From positions 57,394 to 121,393 of the forward strand of contig NZ_VORB01000011.1 of the NCBI RefSeq assembly GCF_007995015.1: a DNA stretch of 64,000 nucleotides. Direction: 5' to 3'. Below the pieces are notes generated by a model. That model saw nothing but the letters and a program-made list of their open reading frames with translations. It was not told the origin of the DNA and did not search any database. Source of the stretch: Luteibaculum oceani. Its GTDB lineage: Bacteria > Bacteroidota > Bacteroidia > Flavobacteriales_D > Luteibaculaceae. The first letter of the stretch is position 1. Each line of letters opens with the position of its first letter. This document shows positions 18,508 through 24,894 of the stretch, piece by piece. Made by a program: the position numbers and the translations under genes.

Positions 18508-19671
18508 TTATTTTTTAGCTACTACTTTAATTTTTTCTTTCACTTCTCTTCCAAGTGCTATTGCTTGTTCTCTTGTTTCGGCAACGCAACTTACATGTCC
18601 CATTTTACGGAACGGAGAAACTTCTTTTTTCCCATAAAGGTGTGGGTATACCCCAGGAAGCTCCATGATTTCGTCTAATCCTTCGTATAAAACGGGTCCT
18701 TTTTCTCCATCGGCCCCTAATAAATTAACCATAACCGAAGGTTTTTTTATTGCTGTATTTCCTAGGGGTGCGTTTAATATAGATCTAAGGTGCTGCTCAA
18801 ATTGAGAGGTTAAATTTCCTTCTATACTATGGTGACCACTATTATGAGGTCTTGGAGCAACTTCGTTTATCCAAATACTTCCATCTTTATTCAGGAATAA
18901 TTCCACCGCTAATAATCCGCGCATGTTCATTTCCTTGTATAAATGGACAGCAATTTCCTGCGCTTCTTTGGCCGTTTCGGCGTCAATATCAGCAGGGGAG
19001 GATAAAAATTCAACTAAGTTGGCCTTCGGGTCGAAAAGCATTTCTACCGGAGGAAAGCAGGTAATTTCGTTATTGTGATCGCTTCCCGCTACAATTACAG
19101 CAAGCTCCTTGTCAATATTTGCAATCTGTTCAATTAAGCAAGGTCCTTGGAGTAACTCGGTTAACTCCCGGGTGTCCTTAACGATTTGCACTCCTTTACC
19201 ATCATATCCACCGGTTCTTAGTTTTTGAACAAAAGGAGGTGCTATTTCTCCTCTATTTATATCGCCTATTATTTCTTTGGTGGAAGGGTATAGTTTGAAT
19301 GGAGCGGTGGGAAGTCCTTTCTCGGCGTAAAATTCCTTTTGATTACCCTTGTCCCTGATTAAATCTAATACATCAGGATCGGGATGTACCACTTTGCCTT
19401 GCTTTTTCAGTGTTCGCAGTGCATCGGTATTAACATCTTCAATTTCAACGGTAATTAAATCGCAGTACTTTCCAAATTCTACCACCGCATTGTAATCCCT
19501 AAAATCGCCGCATTGAAACTGATGGGCATATTTTGAAGCGGGGGCTTCGGGGTTGGGATCTAGAATATGAATATTGAGGTCGAAGCTAATGGCAGATTGA
19601 ATTAACATTCTTCCTAACTGACCACCACCAAGTATTCCAACTGTATAATTCGAAGAGACAAAATTTTGCAT
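18508..19671 (-). CDS. purK: N5-carboxyaminoimidazole ribonucleotide synthase PurK
   Basis: This ATP-grasp enzyme carboxylates AIR with bicarbonate to N5-CAIR. From the ATG at 19671 it is 387 residues, the usual length. It opens with YTVGILGGGQLGRMLIQSA and carries the ATP-grasp lysine/glycine stretch KLRTGGYDGKGVQIV and the metal-binding region ELFLNKDGSIWINEVAPRPHNSGH. The longer open frame upstream (to 19770) runs through a terminator hairpin and is not conserved, so I reject it. The ATG directly follows the A/U tract of a terminator that ends the START-like gene. It forms the first gene of the purK-purE group. Confidence 0.96.
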   Translation of the reverse strand: MQNFVSSNYTVGILGGGQLGRMLIQSAISFDLNIHILDPNPEAPASKYAHQFQCGDFRDYNAVVEFGKYCDLITVEIEDVNTDALRTLKKQGKVVHPDPDVLDLIRDKGNQKEFYAEKGLPTAPFKLYPSTKEIIGDINRGEIAPPFVQKLRTGGYDGKGVQIVKDTRELTELLQGPCLIEQIANIDKELAVIVAGSDHNNEITCFPPVEMLFDPKANLVEFLSSPADIDAETAKEAQEIAVHLYKEMNMRGLLAVELFLNKDGSIWINEVAPRPHNSGHHSIEGNLTSQFEQHLRSILNAPLGNTAIKKPSVMVNLLGADGEKGPVLYEGLDEIMELPGVYPHLYGKKEVSPFRKMGHVSCVAETREQAIALGREVKEKIKVVAKK

Positions 19672-19699
19672 AAAAAAAAAGGCACCTGATTTAGGTGCC
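19672..19699 (-). terminator. Intrinsic terminator after the START-like gene
   Basis: On the minus strand the perfect 7-bp stem GGCACCT/AGGTGCC with a 5-nt loop (19681-19699) is followed by nine U residues (19672-19680) that run straight into the purK ATG. It ends the START-like gene. Because there is no spacer, purK transcription must start within or upstream of the hairpin, or depend on read-through. Confidence 0.82.
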
Positions 19700-19724
19700 C
19701 AAAAATACATTGTTTTCGCTAAAG

Positions 19725-20099
19725 CTATACCCCAAGTCGATGGGTAAGTTCTCCAATTTGACTTTCCCAAAGCTCTTTGGTCTCTTCAATGTCGTCTTCA
19801 TCGGCGAAATCGGTAACAATTACCGCAACTTCATTGGTCATTGGATCAACTTTAATTCGCATTTCTAGGTAGGTATCTTCATCATCGTGATCCAGCCAAT
19901 GAAAGCGAATGTATTCGCCTTTCTTTTTCTTTAATAATCTAGCTTCCTCTTCACTTCCATCCCACATAAAAGTGTAGATGTCATCTTTAATATTTACATC
20001 ATCGGCAAACCACTCTGAAAGTCCCGATGGGGTAGAAAGCATATCGTAAAGGACCGAGGTGGAGCTTCGGACCATAAATTCCATTTCTATTTTCTCCAT
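19725..20099 (-). CDS. START-like / SRPBCC domain protein
   Basis: This 124-residue protein is a helix-grip (AHSA1-like) domain with no extra parts. The N-terminal strand (IEMEFMVRSSTSVLYDMLSTPSGLSEWFAD) is the usual ligand-cavity entrance, and a long C-terminal helix (ETKELWESQIGELTHRLG) closes it. It is acidic (DDEDTY, DEDDIEET). Proteins like this are conserved in Bacteroidota as single-domain members of unknown ligand. It is transcribed alone: the promoter region is shared with the divergent tRNA gene and an intrinsic terminator follows 25 nt after its stop. Confidence 0.8.
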   Translation of the reverse strand: MEKIEMEFMVRSSTSVLYDMLSTPSGLSEWFADDVNIKDDIYTFMWDGSEEEARLLKKKKGEYIRFHWLDHDDEDTYLEMRIKVDPMTNEVAVIVTDFADEDDIEETKELWESQIGELTHRLGV

Positions 20100-20182
20100 A
20101 GACAGATTCTCTAATGCGGCTAAATATATTAAAATAAATAGCTTTTCACAGTATAAGAAGCGAGAAAAAAGAAAAAATATTT

Positions 20183-20212
20183 TTTGGTAGGTACGAAAAA
20201 AGTGTACCTTTG
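20183..20212 (+). promoter_or_regulatory. Promoter of tRNA(CAU)
   Basis: A TTTG -33 box at 20183-20186 and a TAnnTTTG -7 box (TACCTTTG, 20205-20212) are separated by 18 bp, the Bacteroidota sigma-A-type pattern. Transcription would start near 20218-20220, about 7 nt before the mature tRNA 5' end at 20226. This is among the best promoter matches in the window. Confidence 0.75.
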
Positions 20213-20225
20213 CGCCTCGAAAAAT

Positions 20226-20299
20226 GGCGAGGTAGCTCAGCTGGTTAGAGCGCAGGATTCATAATCCTGAGGTCGAGAGTTCAAGTCTCTCTCTCGCTA
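20226..20299 (+). tRNA. tRNA with CAU anticodon, probably elongator Met
   Basis: This 74-nt cloverleaf has acceptor GGCGAGG pairing with TCTCGCT (two G-U pairs), U8-A9, D arm GCTC/GAGC, anticodon stem CAGGA/TCCTG with loop TTCATAA, and T arm GAGAG/CTCTC around TTCAAGT. CCA is not encoded. The CAU anticodon means Met or, if the C is lysidinylated, Ile2; the body looks more like elongator Met. The 3' part from 20282 is the attachment core of an integrated element, so these bases are now supplied by that element. Confidence 0.95.
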
Positions 20300-20301
20300 C
20301 T
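20282..20301 (+). repeat. attL core (20 bp)
   Basis: This is the left copy of the 20-bp core and forms the T arm end and acceptor 3' half of the tRNA plus two further bases. It restores a complete tRNA after integration. Confidence 0.88.
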
Positions 20302-20304
20302 GTC

Positions 20305-20347
20305 AAAATGCTGAAACCCAACTCCCAAAAAGGTTTCAGCATTTTTT
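20305..20347 (+). terminator. Terminator carried by the element after the tRNA
   Basis: A 14-bp perfect stem (20305-20318 with 20332-20345) with a 13-nt loop ends in a run of six T. It follows attL and so ends tRNA transcription before the integrase. It is element-borne: a different terminator, 24434-24478, sits at the right end and is presumably the original one. Confidence 0.85.
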
Positions 20348-20358
20348 ACCCTTCATTT

Positions 20359-20397
20359 GCGACAAAAAAACGGCCCGTTGCGACAAACTGCGACAAA
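20359..20397 (+). repeat. Three phased GCGACAAA repeats before the integrase
   Basis: GCGACAAA occurs at 20359-20366, 20380-20387 and 20390-20397, with centres 21 and 10 bp apart, i.e. two and one helical turns, on one face. They lie between attL and the integrase start, the last touching its ATG. Arm-type integrase sites or an autoregulatory operator are both possible. Confidence 0.5.
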
Positions 20398-21530
20398 TGG
20401 CCCATTTCAAGCTCTACAAAATAGCTAAAATCTACGATGCAAAAGGCGACCTTTCACAACGCTGGTTTGCATATTTCTACACTTACGATTCAAAACTCAA
20501 TAAGCTAGTTCGCAAACGCGAATACGTTCCAAACTCCTTAAATGCCGAGGAACGGTATGCTGCTTTGGCTAAATTGGTTAAAAGCATAAACAAGCTTTTG
20601 AAAGAAGGTAAGATCATTAACCAGGCACCAAAACAAAAGGCAAAAAAAGAGATTGTAATAGAATCCCTTGAATTGGCCCTGGAGCGAAAAAAAAACTATT
20701 GCACTCATAGGGGTTATTTGTCTTTTAGAAATGCCCTGCAGCACCTTAAAGGATGGCTTAAACGAAATGCGTTTGAAAAGATCTATACAACCCAATTTAC
20801 CAAATCGCATGCAATACAATATTTGAGAGGAACCCACCAAAAAAGGGGATGGAGCGCCAAGACTTACAACCTTCAATTAGGTTTCATCAAAACCTTATTT
20901 GAAGATGCTATCGAGAGAGATGTTATAAAGGACAATCCATTTGCAAGGCTGAAATCATTACCAATGCAACAAAGCGAAATTATTCTCTGGAATGATTATC
21001 AAAAAAGAACATTAGCCAACTGGGTGAAAGAGAATGATCCTCAGTTGTTTATCGTTGTGCTCCTAGTTTATCATTGCTTTATTCGACCACAAGAAATTGT
21101 GCGACTCACTATTGGGGATTTTGACCTTGGATCCGACATTATTTACATAAAAGGATCTCAGGCTAAAGACCGAAAATCTAAATCCGTTACCCTTAGTACA
21201 CAGTTGATTGAATTACTTACACCGATATTAAGGGCTTATCCTAAAGACTATCTACTAATTAGCCGAGATCTTAAACCAGGGAAGAAGCAAATTGCAATTA
21301 CTAGGATAAACACATGATTCAACAAAGCTAAGGCCGCTTGTGAATTGCCAGATCGATTGAAGTTGTATTCATTAAAACCTACTGGAAATTCAGAACTCTT
21401 GGCCAAGGGTGTTAGTCTTGAATTACTAAAGGAACAGAATCGGCATCATTCTGTAAGTCAAACAGAAATCTATGCAAAGCGAATTCAAAATATGGCTATT
21501 GAACAATTCAAGGATGCGCCGTGGCTTTGA
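20397..21530 (+). pseudogene. int: Tyrosine recombinase (integrase) split by an in-frame TGA
   Basis: The frame runs 306 residues to TGA at 21315-21317 and continues in the same frame to TGA-free sequence ending at 21530, about 377 residues if the TGA is read as one residue. The parts are an N-terminal arm-binding region (SQRWFAYFYTYDSKLNK), a SAM-like core-binding domain (about 85-185) and a catalytic domain with the first Arg in YHCFIRPQEIVRL. The part after the stop carries LKPTGN, where KHT is expected, then QNRHHSVSQTEIYAK with the nucleophile Tyr. So the stop removes the Tyr and the box II His is Pro. It is likely inactive unless the TGA is suppressed. The rest of the gene shows no frameshift. 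Confidence 0.85.
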
Positions 21531-21643
21531 TTATTACGAATTATCGACGCTAAATAATATAACCGAATATAACTGTGGTTAAAATAACTGATCACCCAGA
21601 TGTAGTTATCAAAAGGTGATCAGTTTCGGTTGTATAGACAAGT

Positions 21644-21796
21644 TTACTTCTTCTTCAATAAGTATAGATTTGATACAATTGCGCCTACAAGAATTGCAAT
21701 TCCTATGTATACTGCTTCAGAAATTGAAACCCAGTTTAATGCTAACATACCACACGGAATGCCAATTATCGTGATAACAAATATTAAAATTCTCAT
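21644..21796 (-). CDS. Small two-helix membrane protein (50 aa)
   Basis: This 50-residue protein is almost wholly hydrophobic, with two helices (about 3-20, RILIFVITIIGIPCGMLA, and about 28-46, SEAVYIGIAILVGAIVSNLY) and a KKK end. Its ATG overlaps the TGA of the lipoprotein gene at 21793-22614 by 4 nt, so translation is coupled. It is too short for standard gene calls but the coupling and composition support it. A small membrane partner, such as an immunity or holin-like protein, is possible but unproved. Confidence 0.65.
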   Translation of the reverse strand: MRILIFVITIIGIPCGMLALNWVSISEAVYIGIAILVGAIVSNLYLLKKK

Positions 21797-22614
21797 CCGA
21801 ATAAATATCTTGCAATCCTCAATGCACCTCCTGTAGATGATGCAATAGCACCACCTAATCCAGCGGCTAAAACGGCCTTCCAGTTAATATCCCCGTCTGG
21901 TTGTACAAGAAGGGCTATTCCACCACTAAAGCCAGCTCCGATTAGGTCTGCAATTATCCAAGGAGCAACCTTGTAGTGATTTGAAATCTCTGAGCTGTTT
22001 ACACTCCACCACTCATAAGATGATACACCGATATCCAACACAGATTGCAAGTATGCCAGCTCACCTTGATCTATTGTAATTCCAGTTATTTTCACTTCTT
22101 CTTGCATTAACTTAAGTGAATTATAAAGAGCATCATCAGGCAGGGTCCCATCTAGATTTTGTTTTGCTAGTTTTCCTATTTCAATCATTTTGGTTGCTAG
22201 CAAAGTTGAAATTTTAGAATCAGTAAGTAATTCTGAATAAAGTTTAAAATAACTTCCGGAATAATTATTGGTAAATGATCCTTCTCCATACACTGCTTGA
22301 TCAATAAATTTTTGAAGATCCAGGTAATCCTTTGAATCATTCAATGAACTATTTACGTCATTTTGATCAGAAGCGCTAAGACTGCTTTGAGAAGAGTAAG
22401 ATGTGTGAAAGTCAATTACATAATCTTTCTTGTCGCTAAATGAAGTAATGGTCGTATCCGCCTGGAAATTTAACAGGTTATCCATGTATTCATTGTGGAC
22501 CACCCCGTAATTCACAGATTGAAGGGAGTTTGAGACTGTAGATCTCTCTAGGTCAACTTTTTTACATGCTTGAAAAGCAAACACGGTTGAAACAAAAAAC
22601 AGAACTTTTTTCAT
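21793..22614 (-). CDS. Lipoprotein with glycine-rich hydrophobic C terminus
   Basis: This 273-residue protein has a lipobox (VFAFQAC, lipid cysteine C17). The middle (about 60-200) is helical and S/D/N-rich without known motifs. The last 60 residues form two hydrophobic glycine-rich helices (IIADLIGAGFSGGIALLV and AVLAAGLGGAIASSTGGAL) like those of pore-forming bacteriocins or holins. It is coupled by a 4-nt overlap to a 50-residue membrane protein. Both ride in the tRNA element. A cargo role (toxin/immunity or membrane-active lysis pair) is only an inference from these features. Confidence 0.7.
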   Translation of the reverse strand: MKKVLFFVSTVFAFQACKKVDLERSTVSNSLQSVNYGVVHNEYMDNLLNFQADTTITSFSDKKDYVIDFHTSYSSQSSLSASDQNDVNSSLNDSKDYLDLQKFIDQAVYGEGSFTNNYSGSYFKLYSELLTDSKISTLLATKMIEIGKLAKQNLDGTLPDDALYNSLKLMQEEVKITGITIDQGELAYLQSVLDIGVSSYEWWSVNSSEISNHYKVAPWIIADLIGAGFSGGIALLVQPDGDINWKAVLAAGLGGAIASSTGGALRIARYLFG

Positions 22615-22940
22615 GTTATAAAACTGGTTTTAGTTGTGGCTACAACGGTAAACAAAAAAAAACAACATTAAACTATATTTCGATTTCTGATTAAGTGAGT
22701 TGTTCATTTTTATAATTTCAATAATCTTCACGGTATTCTATATTTGAATCCTTTAAAAAGCAAATGTGTTTTAATGACTCAATGCAAGAAGTTTAATTTA
22801 TAGGAATCTAATTATTTCTAATTGATTAAATCAGATCTACCGAGAATCATGAAAGCAATTTAAACCATAAAAAACCCATTCCTAGTTCCGTCCTATCGGT
22901 CGGGGCTTTTTGGGTTATTGGGAAAAGCGAAAAAAGTGGT
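22615..22940. other. 326-bp gap with a possible terminator
   Basis: There is no gene on either strand. It is AT-rich. On the minus strand an AACCCA/TGGGTT outer stem around an imperfect GC-rich inner hairpin (about 22862-22910) is followed by T residues and could end the gene at 22941-23546. No good promoter box for the lipoprotein gene was seen. Confidence 0.45.
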
Positions 22941-23546
22941 TTAGAAAATATGCGCTGCAACATTTTTGAACAACAAAGAATGGTTGTCGGTTTGAATAGG
23001 GTGGATAGCTCGCGCGTAAAACTCATGAGCAAATGGATCGTCAGGAACAATGAGAAGTTCTTGGAAACACTCTAAAACACGCCTTTGGGGATTTACAAGA
23101 TCCACGTTTAAAACCACTGAATACATAATACGCAAAAGCGATTGATTCGCAGTTTGCTTTTGCTCTCCAGTTACTCGGACAAGCCACTCGAAGTTTCTTT
23201 GTTGATCCGTGGTGGGATTATGGGTTATGGTGATAGGGCCGGCTCTGAATACAAAGGATCCATAATCTCCGGCATAGTCGTGGGCCTTTAAAACTCCAGT
23301 CATTCGAAATTCCACGGCTGAGAAAATGAACTCCTTTTTTAGAAGTGAAAGTTCAGCAATAAGGATCTCAGGATCATCCGGGTTTAACGATTGCTTGCCA
23401 CGGTTAGTCAGAATGCCGTTTACCGACCTGGCGAGTCGTCTCGGATCAACTTCGTTGTCAACATCAAATTCAAAGTTGCCAAAGTCATTGTTGTACCTCA
23501 AAGCTGAGTTACCGTTCTGATTGATATTTCCGAGATAAACAGGCAT
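22941..23546 (-). CDS. Virion-like or hypothetical protein
   Basis: This 201-residue protein is beta-rich, without signal peptide or membrane helix. It starts MPVYLGNINQNGNSALRY and ends LLFKNVAAHIF. I do not recognise a family. It lies between a C1q-like phage-type protein and cargo genes inside the tRNA element and its ATG overlaps the stop of the small upstream frame (TAATG), so a structural or fibre-assembly role is plausible. The absence of any tail or terminase gene nearby makes this weak. Confidence 0.65.
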   Translation of the reverse strand: MPVYLGNINQNGNSALRYNNDFGNFEFDVDNEVDPRRLARSVNGILTNRGKQSLNPDDPEILIAELSLLKKEFIFSAVEFRMTGVLKAHDYAGDYGSFVFRAGPITITHNPTTDQQRNFEWLVRVTGEQKQTANQSLLRIMYSVVLNVDLVNPQRRVLECFQELLIVPDDPFAHEFYARAIHPIQTDNHSLLFKNVAAHIF

Positions 23547-23685
23547 TATAGTATCGTGAATGAACTGACAGGGTTAAAATAAAATACGTTGTTTCCCAAA
23601 TTGGATCCAATAAACCTTTTCACTCTAGCTGGATCCGTTGGAGGGTTTTACTTGGCTTACCATTCAGATCTAAATACAAGGGCAC
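23546..23685 (-). pseudogene. Small gene broken by a frameshift
   Basis: From a GTG at 23685 a frame reads VPLYLDLNGKPSKTLQRIQLE and stops at a TGA. A -1 shifted frame, overlapping at GAGTGA, continues VKRFIGSNLGNNVFYFNPVS to a TAA that overlaps the ATG of the next gene. The total of 140 nt is not a multiple of 3. The coupled stop and the protein-like composition of both halves suggest one small gene with a single-base change, or programmed slippage. No motif is recognised. Confidence 0.4.
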
Positions 23686-23703
23686 GCTAGGCGTAACATT
23701 TAA

Positions 23704-24336
23704 CTAGGTTTGAACAGCTGGATTAAATTTGAACATACCTTGAAACAACAAAACCCTGTTACCCATGGTTAAGCCAAGAAGGTTAGTACCGCGACCATTA
23801 ACTTGATAGCTCTCGGCAAACCCCCATCCTGAGCCCGTTGTTTTATAAACAATGATCCCATGGCCAGAGCTTCCCACTGGACCTCCTACGTTCACATTAA
23901 CATCCGCATAAACACCATGGAAGGAATATTCAGTAGCTGCATTTAGGCTGTAAGTTTCCTGCTCAGGAGCCAGCGTCTCCATGCTTTCGACAATAAGGAA
24001 GGTATGAGGATTTGCTAAAAGGGTTGTGGCTGCAAGATTGGATGTATGCAAAACTGAAATTTGATCTCCGGCATCCAGGTATATAACCGTTGAAACAAGG
24101 TTTGAAATGTTTCTGGACGGAGCTGCAAGTCCTTCACTCGTAGACTTCTCATCTTCGGCTATAATCACCCCGTTTTTGCGAAGGGCCAATCTGCTTGACC
24201 CAAGATGGCTATTTATTTTACAACCCGCTTTTAAAAGGTACTTGCCTGGAGTCTGAATTTCAAATACTTGTTGATTTGCTGAGGATGCAAAAACATCTCC
24301 CGAATCATACTCGAAAGAATCAAAAGAGAGCATCAC
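23704..24336 (-). CDS. C1q-like jelly-roll protein, 5' end cut at attR
   Basis: The annotated open frame starts at GTG 24336 (ATG 24333, 210 residues), but the same frame stays open without a start codon to 24457, across attR. The extra residues (VTADSGVYAKGIKRAHSTTQ) align with the start of a C1q-like jelly roll, so the true protein begins further upstream. Strands such as QVFEIQTPGKYLLKAGCKIN and YLDAGDQISVLHTSN fit C1q/TNF-like domains of phage fibre or head-decoration proteins. A second beta domain follows (about 125-210). In the circular element the frame gains an ATG (20340-20342). In the integrated state it may not be expressed. Confidence 0.7.
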   Translation of the reverse strand: MMLSFDSFEYDSGDVFASSANQQVFEIQTPGKYLLKAGCKINSHLGSSRLALRKNGVIIAEDEKSTSEGLAAPSRNISNLVSTVIYLDAGDQISVLHTSNLAATTLLANPHTFLIVESMETLAPEQETYSLNAATEYSFHGVYADVNVNVGGPVGSSGHGIIVYKTTGSGWGFAESYQVNGRGTNLLGLTMGNRVLLFQGMFKFNPAVQT

Positions 24337-24410
24337 AGATCCGCCGCCTGTCTGGGTTGTTGAGTGTGCCCGTTTTATTCCTTTAGCGTAAACACCAGAA
24401 TCAGCGGTAA

Positions 24411-24430
24411 CAAGTCTCTCTCTCGCTACT
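24411..24430 (+). repeat. attR core (20 bp)
   Basis: This is the right copy of the 20-bp core, followed by the presumed original tRNA terminator. It lies within the open frame of the C1q-like gene on the minus strand. Confidence 0.88.
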
Positions 24431-24433
24431 CCT

Positions 24434-24478
24434 AAAATCGCTAAATCTAAGTCTCTTTAGGTTTAGCGATTTTTTTTT
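24434..24478 (+). terminator. Presumed original tRNA terminator
   Basis: A 12-bp perfect stem (24434-24445 with 24462-24473) ends in eight or more T residues. It is at the same distance from the att core as the terminator inside the element, so before integration it would have ended the tRNA transcript. It now lies 4.1 kb away. Confidence 0.82.
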
Positions 24479-24488
24479 GGCTCAAACT

Positions 24489-24665
24489 TTATCGTTTTAT
24501 CACCTTGTTTATAAGAAAGCGCTCTATCCTCAATACGAGAAAGTAGAAGGTAATTTGCCCACAGCTTAAATAGAAAAGGGTGTTTTTATCCAAGTAAAAA
24601 CCTTTTGCCGTGCCTGCGCACCACGAAATGACCAAAAGTGCCACAAAAGCAATAAGAAATTTCAT
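24489..24665 (-). CDS. Small membrane protein, 58 aa
   Basis: This 58-residue protein starts at the ATG at 24665 (MKFLIAFVALLVISWCAG) and ends at TAA 24489. It has two hydrophobic helices with a KNTLFYLSCGQITFYFLVL second segment and a basic tail (NKVIKR). It lies just beyond the element's right end, so it is a host gene that formerly sat near the tRNA. I do not recognise it. Confidence rests on composition and an uninterrupted frame only; the 5' side has no clear promoter. Confidence 0.45.
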   Translation of the reverse strand: MKFLIAFVALLVISWCAGTAKGFYLDKNTLFYLSCGQITFYFLVLRIERFLINKVIKR

Positions 24666-24894
24666 TTCACAAAGATTCGGGGCTAAAATCCTACGGTTTT
24701 CTTCAATTTTTATTGATGGATATTAAAATCTACCCAAATACTACTCATCAATTAACCTCGTGGATTTATCTTTTAGAAAATGTATCTTACCCTTCAATTA
24801 ATAACGTTTATCCCTTGTTTTAACTTATTTATCCAGCTATAAAACCGCTTATCCATGAATTAAATTAAAATCGGGGGTACAAAAAACTTAATAC

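Larger units (their letters stand above)
20282..24430. mobile_element. Integrative element in the tRNA 3' end, about 4.1 kb
   Basis: A 20-bp exact repeat of the tRNA 3' end (caagtctctctctcgctact) occurs at 20282-20301 and 24411-24430, bounding 4.1 kb that includes a tyrosine integrase gene directly inside the left end. The flanking bases differ (t/a before, g/c after), so the repeat is exactly 20 bp. The element contains the split integrase, a lipoprotein plus small membrane protein pair, two virion-like proteins and a frameshifted small gene. No replication or packaging genes are seen, so it is a decayed prophage or satellite. Confidence 0.9.

Noticed and set aside
22847..23050. A 67-residue minus-strand frame overlapping the virion-like gene
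   Set aside because: It lies partly inside a better-supported gene in a different frame and overlaps a probable terminator.
23691..24336. The C1q-like protein as an extracellular host protein
   Set aside because: It has no signal peptide and lies inside an integrated element beside other virion-like genes, so a phage origin is more likely.
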